Positions 23,627-34,895 of a DNA stretch of 64,000 bases are shown here, one piece after another. Location: positions 1,668,311,385 to 1,668,375,384 of the forward strand of contig CM062816.1 of assembly GCA_031772625.1 (NCBI GenBank). The letters are read 5' to 3'. A program made the position numbers and the translations under genes. The DNA is from Pinus tabuliformis (taxonomy: Eukaryota > Streptophyta > Pinopsida > Pinales > Pinaceae). The notes under the pieces were generated by a model. The model was not told the origin of the DNA. It searched no databases and worked only from the letters and a program-made list of their open reading frames with translations. How positions within the stretch are numbered: the first letter of the stretch is position 1; every line of letters begins with the position of its first letter.

Positions 23627-24945
23627 TGTTGGGTCAAGAAAAAGATATGTTTTCTCCTTGTAAATAGCTTTATTTAGCCCTCATCCTCACATGATTATCT
23701 TTGTTTATGGATAAAAGTAGAGGAAATAACAACTAAAGTTGGGTAAAAGTAATCACTAACAAATTAGATGAATCTAAGAAGTAAAAACAAACTTTTACTA
23801 TCTTTATGTGCAGAAGACGCAAATTGGACAATGGTTGTTCAATCGATAGAACAACAACATCTCATAAAGGAAAAAGACAATGTCAGAGGCAAGCAGGATA
23901 GCAGAAGACCAGGCAGAACGATGCTATTTTATGATGGAATCATATCAAGTATTGCGAAATCCTCAGGAACCCCTCATCCTGAGGATTCACTTTTATCTAT
24001 TTACTTTTCTAAAATGTTATATATAGGGCGCTGAAAGGAAAACTACACGACTAGTTCAGAAATTCACAGTTTTTAATTATTCTTTTGGACATATAATACT
24101 ATTACTTTGGTGATGTTGTAACTCTATTACTTGTTTTAATGAAGAAGATTGCATTTAAATCATAATTATATTTTGAGTATCTCATAGCGGAGACTTCTGG
24201 CGACTCTGGGCCCAGTCAAGAGAAGATCTACTGCTTCACCTGTGCTATAATCTTTTCTATTTATTCTTTATTGTTTGTTAATGTTAAGTTAATATCATTT
24301 TGATTACCGTGAGGATTGTTGATTTCGATTTTCTTTTGTTGTTCATTCGAGATTCAAATTTAGCCGTGTGTTATATATGAGTAATGCTTTTGATTGAATT
24401 GGTTATGTTAGTTCCAGCATTAGATCGCTGATTCATTCCAAGTAATGTTATCATAGATTTCAGAGATAGAATTGATCGCTTTCCGTAATATGCTCATATA
24501 GTTATTTGTTGTTCAAATATCATTTGTTGTTCTATTATCATTTGTTGTTCAATTATCAGTTGTTGTTCAATTAGGATTTGTTCAATTATCATTTGTTGTT
24601 CAATTGTTGCAGTTCCCTTTAATGATTAAGTGAGTTAGTTTCAATTCCATTTAAGATTGCCAAGTGTGATTTTTACAATTGTAATCGGATTCATCTGCTT
24701 TCATAATAGGTTAAGTAGAATGGAAAAGTGAGTTATGAATTTATTTTAGAGTTACTTCCTTCATAATTGTTTGGATTGAGTTTGAAGAGATAGTCATTAG
24801 CAATTGCAACGATTTATTATTAGTTAACCACTGAATTCACTGCATATATAGTGTTGATACTCTTGAAATAAAAAGACTTGCCTTGGGTTGACAACTAATG
24901 TAGGAATTAAGATTGCCTATAAAAAGACATATTAGTGCACCATCA
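23627..24945 (+). repeat. G 5' LTR, 1,319 bp
   Basis: It runs from TGTTGGGTCAAG to GTGCACCATCA. The 3' copy is 1,312 bp. Notable contents: TTCAATCGATAGAA near 23838, related to the palindromes at 31040-32045; a short tandem TTGTTGTTCAATTATCA tract (about 24495-24606); and TGGCGACTCTGGG at 24198, which looks like a primer site but lies inside both LTRs. Confidence 0.88.
24495..24606. repeat. Short tandem tract in G LTR
   Basis: Five to six units of about 20 bp of the form TTGTTGTTCAATTATCAT. The 3' LTR has the equivalent tract near 53246-53355. TTGTTCAA is also the half-site of the internal palindrome array. Confidence 0.75.
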
Positions 24946-25121
24946 TTTTGGTGATGTTTCCAGGTAGAGTGTTCCAAAGTGATTTCCTTTTTATCTTGTT
25001 GCAAAATAATTGGGTTTTAAAAACGGGAGGTAAGAATCTGCATACCTAGCAAGTAAAGTGCTTGCTTACCAGGCCACTTTTAACAAAAGCTTAGAGGTTA
25101 AATAGGAATAGGTTTTTATGA
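24946..25121 (+). other. G primer-site region and leader
   Basis: Right after the LTR, TTTTGGTGATGTTTCCAGG resembles a TGGCGCCGTTGCCGGGG-type primer site (tRNA-Asp type, used by Athila elements) with several C-to-T or G-to-A changes. The match is partial, so the tRNA assignment is tentative. The leader is short and ends at the ATG at 25122. Confidence 0.45.
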
Positions 25122-26700
25122 ATGAATAGGAATAGAAAGATAGAAAAATATCATAACCCCCCACCTAAATCCACAAAACCCAAGGGATCAGTGAACCTTG
25201 GGAGAACAACCTTTATAGATGAAATTGTAAGAAAAGTAGAGTCTCAAGCATCAGTAGGATTCTAATTTGTGTCTGGAAAAATTCCTACTGTAATCCCTCA
25301 GGCGGCATGCTCACCATCTGCAGCTTACACTGAGATTCAAAGCCAAATTGGAGGATCTAAGCAAAGTCTTCAAGATACAAAAAAATTACATTCTCATCCT
25401 CTACAAGAGGGAAAATCACGTAACTTAAGAGGAGAGGGAGAAACTAGTGGAACTACTAAGGTAGGACCTCAGCTGTCTAAACAAGGATCTCATGTGATCC
25501 CAGATCTAGGTAGAGCTGCAAAACCAACCCAGATTGCTAATCCTCCGCTTATTCAAAAAGCACCCCCTGAAATCCCTGAAGGATATTGGCACATGTTTGA
25601 CCAAATGTCAAATCAACCACCTCAAGGTCAAACCTCAACATTGTAATACCCCATAGTCGATCAAGTGGCAATTTCCCCCACGAAGGCTATTCCTCTGCAG
25701 AGCATCCCAACTTTTCATGGGATGATCACAGAGGATCCTGATGCCTTCCTATTCGAGTTTGACGTCCTTTGCAGAGGGTATGACTACACCACTGACCATC
25801 AAAAGCTAAAATTGTTCCCTTCTACTCTGAAAGGAGAAACTTTAAGATGGTTCATGGGTCTGGGTGGACATACTATTAATTCCTGGGATGATATGAAGAC
25901 TACCTTCCGCACAAGATACTATGACTTTTGCAAGACTAGGGAGCTAAAAGATGAAATCTTTAAGATGGCTACAAAGGATAATGAAGCTATAGAAGAATAC
26001 GTCGAATGGTTTTATTATAATTTGCAGAGATTTCCACACACCACCTTACCAAAAGAAGTCCTGAGAGCTATCTTAATTAATGGAATGAAAGAAGAGTGGA
26101 TAGAAACTCTAAACTTAATAGGGAAAGGGGATATTTCTCAAGAAGATTATGATGAAATCATTCACTTGTGTATCAAGTGTTCACGAGGAAACACACGCAC
26201 AGGAGCAGGAAGCTGAGATCCCATTAGCAGGGGAAGCAAACCACATAGTGGCGACATAACATGAATGGAAATCGATAACCTCCTAGAAGATTTCAAGGCA
26301 AACATTCTGGGCACCCTCACAATGTAGCTAGACGTCCTACAGGCTAAAAAGAAACAAGCCTTAGCAGAATAAAACTTGGTCATTTTCTACCCACGCTGTT
26401 GAAAGAAGCATAACCAATGGGAGTGTCCATTAGACATGGTTCAAACATGCGCTATCTGTACCAAGTATCACATCACTGAACAATGTTCATCACTGTCGGG
26501 GCTCAAAATAATTTTCAAGGAAGTAGAAGAAGAGACAGAGTAAGTGTATCTAATGAACTAGCATCGACAATGGCAGACCAAACCTACAGGTATGTCACAA
26601 GATGCATCCCAGTTCTTTCCTCCTTCACAGTTTAATCAGCAACAGAACCTTGGGACAGCATGGCAAGGCCAATCACCTTACTCAAATTGGAAATCCTAAC
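25122..26700 (+). pseudogene. G Gag protein
   Basis: Translation from 25122 begins MNRNRKIEKYHNPPPKS; in-frame stops follow at 25263 and 25644. The capsid domain is at about 25695-26200 (IPTFHGMITEDPDAFLFEFD, then KLKLFPSTLKGETLRWFMGL and SWDDMKTTF). Downstream, about 26385-26520, a double cysteine-histidine module reads CPLDMVQTCAICTKYH, followed by EQCSSLSGLK, as in large plant gypsy Gags. Stops at 26214, 26257 and beyond mostly fit single C-to-T changes. It would form the virus-like particle. Confidence 0.82.
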
Positions 26701-27379
26701 CATTCACTATGGCACCATGGCCAACTCAATCCTTTCCAGATAATGGTTGGCCAAATTCTCCTTTTGCTCCTATTTGGCAAGGTAATCCATATCAATCCCC
26801 GTGGCCTACCTCCACTTCTCAAAAAACGAATTGGTCTACAAATTGGCAACAACCTCTGGGGATATCCAATACACCTATGGGGATAGGTCCTCAACCTCAA
26901 CCTGCATTATCAACTCCTTATCCATTACAGCAAAATGCTCAGCCTCTTCTGCACCCTCAATTGCCAGCTCGACCGAATATTGAATCCCAATAACATACCA
27001 GTTCAGTTGGTGAAGATTGTTGAAACCTCAGACTATGAGATTGAACAAAAGGAATGTAATGAAATGAGATTGATATCAGGACGTATCATCACCCCTGAGG
27101 AAAACAAGGACCAACCATCAATTGAGATCAACACCACACCTGTATATATACCACCATTTGTAATTGATACTGAAATAAAACAAGGATAAGAGACAAATCA
27201 GCATAAAAATCCTGAGGAACTTATAGTCACTTCTCCCCTATTCCCCGGAAGGTTAACAATACCTCAGCCGGTTGTTTACCCAGATTTTGATCTTGTAGGG
27301 GAACTAAAAATATCTCCAAGCCATCCAAGACATTCCCATCTATGATAAAACAATTACATAACTATGTGTAAAGAATCTT
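26701..27379 (+). pseudogene. G Gag-Pol linker, proline/tryptophan-rich
   Basis: The frame at 26709-26993 is rich in Pro, Trp, Gln and Ser (APIWQGNPYQSPWPTSTSQK). It then shifts to an acidic linker (about 27000-27189, with VYIPPFVIDTEIKQG). No enzymatic motif is seen. Linkers of this composition lie between Gag and protease in related elements. Its frame relative to the protease is broken. Confidence 0.55.
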
Positions 27380-28279
27380 GTGAGGAGAGAAAAAATTTCA
27401 CCCACCATTCATGTAGTAGGAACCTTATTTGATTTACTCTTGGGAAGGGAAACTTTGGTAAAGTATGAGGATCCTAGGAATCCCATAGTGACAATTCAAA
27501 TATATGGTCTCTCTTTTCCCAATATGCTAGTTGATCTGGGTGCATCCATTAACATTTTAACAACAGAAACCTATCAAGAACTTGGTATTATAGCCTTGGA
27601 ACCAACCACCACCTTACTAGAACTTGTTGATTGTTCGATGGTAAGGCCAAAAGGAACTTTACAGGATATTACAGTTTCTGTTGATTCATGGGATTATCCA
27701 GTATATTTTCTTGTTATAAACCCAAAGAGTCGATTGGATGGGCACCCTCTGATTCTGGGCTGACCTTGGCTGGTGACAATTGATGCTTATACAGGCTATC
27801 AGGAGGGAAGCATGACTATTGCAAAGGGGGATGCTGAAAAAAATCTTGTTTTATATCCCCCTGCCAAACCAAGTCTGCCCATTGTAAAAATATGTAAACA
27901 ACCACCAGCATACCTGGAAGAAAGCATCTGTTCACCACTCACAGTAGCAGAGGCACTTGAATTCAAAGATCAGACTGAAGATGACGTTATCAACAACTTT
28001 ATCAATCAGCCAGCTAATGTGAGCAATGTAAAGTGTCAAATGTTAAAAGAAATTTTGGATAATGAAGCCTTGGAAGATCCCTTGAAGGATACTGATGATC
28101 AGCACATCCAGACAACTATTGTTCATAACAGCAAGCCTGTGGAAATTGAACCAGGAAAATTTTTAAACATTAATGATAGCCTGGACAGTGATCAACAGCA
28201 AAAGCTCATTCAGGTCCTGCAAAAATATAAAGGGGATTTTGCCTGGGATTATCCTGACATGAAGGGTATAGACCCATAG
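27380..28279 (+). pseudogene. G retropepsin protease and pol linker
   Basis: A retropepsin with active site LVDLGASINIL (Asp codon near 27533) and the second conserved strand HPLILG followed by a TGA where R or another residue precedes PWL (27761-27763). DLGAS is the form typical of Athila-type proteases. After the stop the frame stays open (27773-28279) through an acidic linker ending FAWDYPDMKGIDP, the usual lead-in to RT. Only one stop lies in about 300 codons, so this is among the better kept parts. Confidence 0.85.
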
Positions 28280-28281
28280 TT

Positions 28282-29620
28282 GTGTACACATCACATCTAT
28301 ACCAAAAAGGATGCTCGTCCTATCGGCAACCTCAGCGAAGATTGAATCTGCATCTCAAGGACATTGTGAAAGAAGAGTTACAAAAGTTGCTAGATGTGAA
28401 TTTCATTTATCCTATTTTGGATGGCAAATGGGTCTCTCCATTGGTGGTCGTCCCCAAGAAAAATGGGAAGTGGTGTATCTGTGTGGATTACCGGGAATTG
28501 AACAATGCAACATAGAGAGACCACTTCCCTCTTCCATTTATTGATCACGTCCTAGATACTTTGGCAGGGAAGCAGTTCTTTTCTTTTCTAGATGGCTACA
28601 ATCAGATTCAAATCCTCCCTGAAGACTAAGACAAAACAACCTTCAGCTATCCCTGGGGTACATTCGCTTACAGAGTGTTACCATTTTGCCTGTGCAGTGC
28701 CCTAGCTACATTCCAGAGAGATATACTCAAATTTTTTGCCGACCTGATAAATGAAGGACTTGAAGTATACATGGATGACTTTACTCCATATGGGGATGAC
28801 TTTGATCAAGCACTGCAAACATTAGAAAAGGTTTTAGAATGATGCATTGCTACCAGGTTATGTTTAAGCAATGTGAAGTGTCACATGATGATGATCGAAG
28901 GCATAATCTTGGGACATTATATTTCTGCAGCAGCGATACAGGTATATCCAGCAAAAACATAGGTAATTATTTTACTACCTACACCATGTACTTAGACAGA
29001 TGTATGTAGCTTCCTAGGATATGCAGGGTATTAACGTAGGTTTATCAAAAACTTTCCACAAATTTCTATGGCTTTATATGCTTTAACTGGAAATGTTGAT
29101 TTTAAATGGTCTAACAAGTGTGACACAGCTTTTACAGGTTTAAAGAAACTAGTATCAAAAACACCAGTGTTACGTGGACCAAACTGGGAGCTGCCTTTTC
29201 ACATATCCATGGACACATCAGATGCAACAATAGGCGTTATCCTTGGCTAGGAGGAGGACAGAAAACCTTATGCTATATATTACATTAGCAAAAAACTTAC
29301 TGCTATAGAGCTTAATTATACAGTAATAGAAAAAGAATTCTTAGCTGTCATTTATGCCATAAACAAATTTAGACATTATATAACTCACTACCAAGTTTTT
29401 TTGTATACTAATCACTCTGCCAATAGGTATTTAGCTAAAAAACCAATCACGAATGGTTAAGTGACTCGTTGGCTATTGCTTTTGCAGGATTTTGACATCA
29501 CTATCAAAGATCGTCCGAGGAAGGAAAACCCAATCGCTAATTTTCTGTCTCAAGTCCCAAAGGTAAATGATCCACTGGCAGTGGACGACCAATTTCCAGA
29601 TGAACATTTGTTTTCGTAGT
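28282..29620 (+). pseudogene. G reverse transcriptase and RNase H
   Basis: RT landmarks in order: WVSPLVVVPKKNGKWCICVDY (28420-28490), DHFPLPFIDHVLDTLAGK, LPFCLCSALATFQRD, and the catalytic YMDD at 28768-28779. RNase H follows: HISMDTSDATIGVILG (near 29200), YISKKLTAIELNYTVIEKEF, YTNHSA (where TDHSA is expected), then ENPIANFLS. At least seven in-frame stops occur; most fit CAG, CAA or CGA to stop. The RNase H Asp of the TDH motif is Asn, another G-to-A type change. Confidence 0.88.
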
Positions 29621-29639
29621 AGTCAAGACGTCATGGTAC

Positions 29640-30924
29640 GCAGATGTGGCAAATTATATGGCAGTGGGGAAGTTTCCCAGGCATTTGATAGCAAGGGAAA
29701 GGAAACATATCGTCCAACGCAGCGCCCGATTCTCTTGGATTGGCGAATTTCTTTTTCACACAGGGTCTGATATGTGTATACGCAAATGCATTTGCGAGGA
29801 TGAGATTTATAACATCCTAAAGGCTTGCCATAAGGTACTATAGATGGGATATTATTGGCCCACTATTTTTAAGGATGCTAAGAAATATGCTTAGGCTTGT
29901 GATAGCTGCCAAAGGATGGGCTGACCTAACCAATCTGATGAAATGTCGTTGCAGCCCCAACTAGTCATAGAACCCATCGAATGATGGGAATTGGACTTTT
30001 TTGGCCCATTCCATCTGCCATCAAATCAGAAAGCCTACATACTGGTTGCCACATATTATGTGACGAAATGGGTGGAAACAATAGATCTACCAAGAGCTAT
30101 AGAGGAAGTCGTGATTAACTTCCTCTTTGGGCTATTTGTGCGTTATGGTTTACTACAAGAAGTGATAATAGATGGGGGAGGACAATTTGTAGGACACAAG
30201 ATTACAACCACTCTCAAAAATCATCACATTACACACAGGATCACTTCCCTGTATCACCCGCAAGCAAATGGGCAAGTCGAAACCACCAATAAGGTCATTG
30301 AAGCAATTCTGACCAAGACAGTCTCAACACATCGACGAGACTGGGCTGCTAGACTACCAGAGGCCTTGTGGGCCTATCACACAACTTGGAGGAATACTAC
30401 TGGATACCCTCTGTACCAACTCGTGTTTGGAAAAGAACCTATTTTTCTGATTAAATTTGAAATAAAGACTCTAAGAATAGCTCAGGAAGTGGGACTGGAT
30501 TTAACAGAAGCCAAAACCAAGCGACTTCAACAAATCAACAAACTAGACGAGGCTGACTACTTTCTCTACAACAAACTGCAATTATTCAGCAGTAAAGGGA
30601 AAGTGGCATGACAGCCTTATCAAAAAGAAGATGTTTCAAAAATGGGATTGGGCACTACTCTATGACTCCAGATTTCAGGATTTTCTGGGCAAGTTGCAAA
30701 CAAGATGGCTCGGCCCTTATGAGATTCAAGAATTACATGACAATGGTACTCTCACTTTGACTACCATTGACAGGTCTGACCATTCTTTCAAGGTGAATGG
30801 GCATCAGGTGTGTCTCTATCACAAACCACTCACCAAGGAGTCTTTCTTCCAGCAGGTATGCGAGGACCCCTCCATGCAAATCTTAGCTGCAGGGAGTGAT
30901 GACCCGACAGTTTTTCTTTTGTAG
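29640..30924 (+). pseudogene. G integrase
   Basis: The N-terminal zinc module is partly visible (ILKACHK near 29815, ACDSCQRMG near 29895). The core is intact from 29991: DFFGPFHLPSNQKAYI with the first Asp, VIIDGGGQFVG with the second, and HPQANGQVETTNKVIEAI with the Glu. Then come EALWAYHTTWRNTTGYP and, after a stop near 30609 and a frame change, a C-terminal module (30631-30924) with LGKLQTRWLGPYEIQEL and VNGHQVCLYHKPLTKE. It would insert the element into DNA. There is no chromodomain, as expected for this branch. Confidence 0.88.
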
Positions 30925-31039
30925 AATTGTGATTTTCTTTAAATTGTAAATAATGTATATGTTATTTTTGATTGATTGCAATTCAGTTAGGCATCACCAT
31001 GTAAATATGATATTTTTCTTGTTTTAGGTGTTTGGTAAG
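30925..31039 (+). other. G spacer between pol and palindrome array
   Basis: A short AT-rich stretch with no ORF, leading into the array. Confidence 0.6.
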
Positions 31040-32045
31040 TGTTATTCAATCGATTGAATGATTGTTGTTCAATCAATTGAACCATTGTTGTTCAATCAAT
31101 TGAATAGCACTTATGTTCTTGTGTGCATTTTTGTTCAATCGATTGAATGATTGATGTTCAATCAATTGAACAACACTTATTTTTATGTTTATATTGTTGT
31201 TCAAATGATTAAACAATTGTTGTTTAATCAATTGAACGACAACTTTTTGCATTTTTTTATTTTTTTTATTCAAACGATTGAACGGTTGTTGTTCAATCGA
31301 CTGAATAACACTTTATGCATTTTTTTTATTTTTGTTGTTCAAACAATTGAACAATTGTCGTTCAATCGACTGAACAACACTTTTTGCATTTTTCAATTTT
31401 TGTTGTTCAAATGACTGAACAATTGTTGTACTATCGATTAAACAACACTTTTTGGCATTTTTCAATTTTTGTTGTTCAAACGATTGAACGATTGTTGTTC
31501 AAATCGATTGAACAACACTTTTTTCGCCTTTTCCATTTTTCCATTCAATCGATTGAATGATTGTTATTCAATCAATTGACAACACTTTTTGCGTTTTTTC
31601 TTTTCCATTTTTGTTGTTCAAACAATTGAACGATTGTTGTTCAATCGATTGAACAACACTTTTACATTTTTTTTTTTGTTCAAATGATTAAACGATTATT
31701 GTTCAATCAATTGAACAAAAATTTTACGTTTTTGATTTTGCTATTCAAACGATTGAACAATTGCTGTTCAATCGAATGAACAACACTTTTGCATTTTTTT
31801 CCCGATTTTTGTTGTTCAAATGATTGAACGACACTATTGCATTTTTTTTCTTTTCAATTTTGTTGTTCAAGTGATTGAACGATTGTTGTTCAATCAATTG
31901 AACAACAGTTTTGTTTTTCTTTTCAAATTATTGTTCAAACGATTAAACGATTGTTGTTCAATCAGTTGAACAACAATTTTGTTTTCTTTTCGATTTTACT
32001 GTTCAATCAATTGAATGATTGTTGTTTAATCAATTGAACAAAACT
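31040..32045. repeat. Tandem array of about 30 short palindromes in G
   Basis: About 15 units averaging 66 bp. Nearly every unit holds two copies of a 14-base palindrome TTCAATCGATTGAA, or variants such as TTCAAACGATTGAA and TTCAATCAATTGAA. The two are joined by a short linker such as TGATTGTTG and separated from the next unit by a T-rich spacer ending in CATTTTT. Each pair could form a hairpin or bind dimeric proteins. Tandem repeats in the 3' untranslated region are known in Tat/Ogre-type elements, but a paired-palindrome design is unusual. Units differ by point changes rather than length. Confidence 0.93.
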
Positions 32046-33618
32046 TTTTGTGCTTTTGTAGGAACAACTGTGATTTCTTTTAATATTTCATCTTCAGCCA
32101 TTTTTCTATCTTTCTTTTTCTTCTATGTTTTCAATAAACACCATCTTATTGGATTTTTGCCTTACATAAAGAAAAACAGTAATTTCAATACCATTATGAC
32201 CTGTGAAGCCTTTTGATGGTTATCTTTATTCAAAAGCTGACATGGTGCATCTCTATAATGACTGGCTGAACATCTTTTCTTTGGACACATCATAAAATTG
32301 TTCCTTATTTTAAAACCATGCTGGCATATTTTTGACACTTTCAAATGGATAAATCCCTTTGATATGACGATATAGGGGTAAAAGTATAAACTTTCATTGG
32401 CATTTTTCTTACTTCTTACACCATCCCTGACTCTTAAGGAGTAAATAAGCCTCCATTTTTTTACAATAAAAGCATCAAAATATGAAAATAACGAAATATG
32501 AAAATGCAACAAAAGAGGATAGGGGATCTCAGCACAAGCCAGCCTACCATGATCATAAGGATGTAACAGGTGATATTCCATTTTGGCCACCAAACTAAGG
32601 TAATGACATTCTTGATAATTAAAACTGTCAGAAGGGTAGGGGGTCTCATCATGAGCCAGCCTAATCACTTTGTTATATCCTAGTGAATGGCACTATGATT
32701 ATCGGGTCACCATGTCAGCATAGTGGTCTCTTTATGACAAGAGAAAAAAAATCATTTACATACTAAAAGGAGGACTCTAGCTCATTTGTGGGGTTAAAAA
32801 GCAACCTTGTTGAGGCTATGAACGCCTGCTGGAAGCAGTGGCTCTGCTTGTGGTATCAGAGTACTATCTTACACTGCCAAATGATCTCTATTCTATTACC
32901 ACCTATGGATTCGTTTCTAAAGGAAATTTCCCATTTGAAAAACACTATTACAAGCCAACATGCATGGTAACTTATGTTATATATTCATTACATTATATTT
33001 TTCCAATCACTTTATGACAGTCATTAATACTTATTGTCGATTATGCATTTGTTACTAATACCACTTAAGGTGAATTTTTTTTGACACAATGATTTAAATA
33101 TCTATTTTTATTTTTCGTCCATTTCACCTCTAATATGTGTATTGCTTTAATTGTTTTTTCATATATCACGTCACTTTTATGGATTGGTTGTGTGCATATA
33201 TGAATTACCAATTCCTTCACTTGCTTTTCACATGCTTGATGGACATGGACACCCTTTTCTCATTGGAGGGGGGATGGTCTGTGTATGAACAACATGTGTG
33301 ACAGTTATGGATAATTTTGTGATAATTATTAAATTGATTTATGAGTAAAGGATTGCATGATGATTATGAATGCGTAATAATTATCAAAGTATTTCTTATT
33401 AGAGAAAGGATGACAACCATTATGGATGGCATGTTGATTGATTATGAGCCTGCATCAAATATTGCTGACGAGACAAATGACTTCACTGTATATGATGTTA
33501 ATTCCCAAAACAATGTCATTTTCCTGTTAATTTCTTTAACGTTCTTTGTTGTTGTTCTAAACTATGAAGGTGCAAGAGAAGTGCATGTGAGTGAACCACT
33601 CACAAGAAAATAACAACC
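32046..33618 (+). other. G region between array and third ORF, no clear coding
   Basis: AT-rich DNA with no recognised domain. A minus-strand ORF of 168 codons (32162-32668) has no motif. A short direct repeat lies inside it: GAGCCAGCCTAATCAC near 32653 resembles CAAGCCAGCCTACCATGA near 32537. A plus-strand 90-codon ORF at 33341-33613 precedes the third ORF without recognised similarity. Confidence 0.5.
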
Positions 33619-34809
33619 ATGGGAGGTAGAGCCATCCAAAATGAACCCACATTTCTCATGGTATCAGACCAGGCTCGTGCAATTCTCGAGCACGTTGGCT
33701 GGCTGCAATATCTTAATAAATTGTAGGGATTTCACGAAGAGATGACACTTGAATTCCTGTAGAATTTGTAGAATGGTAGCACCACAGTAAGAGGCAGGGA
33801 CATAATGGTCTTCGAAGCATTCATAGCCGAATTCACTAGAATTCCGGCTAAGTGAACAAAATGGACAGACAAACACATCCTTCTGTATGATGCAGTAGCA
33901 GTATTCCAGGACCCAGGTGAGCAATTGGTGCAAACAGGGAAAGGGATTCACCCTTTAGCGTTATGACAACCATGGCAGGAATTGGCAGTCATTGTGCAAA
34001 GGTACATCACATGCAATGGTATACAGGATGTGGTAAAGCCCCACCAACTGTTAGCCATCCTAAAACAGAAAATTTCAGTTAATTTGTTGGTTTATTTGAA
34101 TTCCCTATTGCATGATGTCGCTCGTCGAGTTAGGAAAGCTAAGGACCCATACACAGTCATTAGTCATCATGGACTGATCAAATTTATTATCATGCATGAA
34201 ATGGCCTAGCAACAATTAACTTGGGACAATATTGTAAATCCCACTCTGGCCCCACCTATAGAAAACCCAGTGATAGAACAGCAAGGGCCAAGAACCCCAG
34301 GTCTGTGAAGGACACTGAAAAGGAAGAATTCATCTATGCCCTTGAACCCAGCAAAACGTAGGTGCTCTATTTGGGTGAAGTCCCAATGACATACCCCAAT
34401 TCAAACAAATGAGGCCAGGCCATCTCACACACCACCCCCAAGTTTGAAAATGGCCCTTTGCAAGACTATGAGGAGGAGGTGGCCACGGTATTGGAAAACA
34501 TGGGGATATTTAGTGAGGGAAGAGAACAATCTAACAATGTTGAAGGACAAAATTGTACCCCCAACCAGTTTGCCTATGCTAACAACCTTGGTTATGATCA
34601 AACCCTATCATTTACTGATTTTTGGAAGAACAAAGGGAACCAGTCCCTTCTGTGGAAAAACCCCTTGAATCCAAGGTGCATGAAGAGGAAGCCATCAGAG
34701 AAGAAAATAAGACAGTAGATACCAGTCCAGTGGACCCCCCAGCTGAAGAAAATCCTACAGATGAAACCCTAAGAGATGAAAATCAACCAGGAAATGCTAG
34801 TTTTTTGAA
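33619..34809 (+). pseudogene. G third ORF, N-terminal part
   Basis: From ATG 33619 (MGGRAIQNEPTFLMVSDQAR) the frame reads ITCNGIQDVVKPHQLLAI, then SHHGLIKFIIMHEMA, with stops at about 33724, 33769, 33778, 33856 and 33964 (TAG or TGA, mostly C-to-T type) and a shift near 34312. The order of FHEEMTLEFL, GSTTVRGRDIMVF and LLYDAVAVFQDPGEQL recalls a domain found after pol in plant gypsy elements and catalogued as a putative plant transposon protein; that match is from memory. The acidic continuation (34440-34809) is duplicated at 44381-44714. No signal peptide or membrane segment, so it is not env-like. Confidence 0.6.
34477..34809 (+). repeat. 333 bp duplicated G segment, left copy
   Basis: It matches 44381-44714 (GTATTGGAAAACATGGGGAT, and so on) to the end. 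It begins where E2 originally inserted (AGGTG) and ends at TGAA, the point where a truncated E2 LTR starts. TGAA is shared by both partners of the junction, so this looks like a microhomology join. Confidence 0.88.
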
Positions 34810-34880
34810 TTAGGGTTTGATGAGCCCTAAAAGTATTAATCTGAATGATGGGAGTGATGTGCCCAAATAGACCTGTAAAA
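34806..34880 (-). repeat. E2 3' LTR, truncated to 75 bp
   Basis: It matches 44306-44380 (GAATTAGGGTTTGATGAG at the start). The end reads CTGTAAAA where the intact LTR has CTATAACA. The rest of this LTR is missing and replaced by G sequence. Confidence 0.85.
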
Positions 34881-34895
34881 GTTTCCCCCTAAAGC
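34881..34895 (-). promoter_or_regulatory. E2 polypurine tract
   Basis: The complement reads GCTTTAGGGGGAAAC just inside the truncated LTR and is equivalent to the E1 tract at 5005-5018. Confidence 0.7.

Noticed and set aside
23072..23667. Histidine/threonine- or cysteine-rich ORFs on both strands
   Set aside because: Low-complexity translations of the ACATGTACA minisatellite. The same kind appears at 53583-53866 and 59692-60201.
24198..24212. TGGCGACTCTGGG as the working primer site of G
   Set aside because: The same sequence is inside the 3' LTR, and LTR similarity and the ATGTA target copies place the LTR end at 24945. Kept only as a finding.
32162..32668. 168-codon minus-strand ORF in G
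   Set aside because: Opposite to G's coding strand, no recognisable domain, and inside AT-rich spacer.
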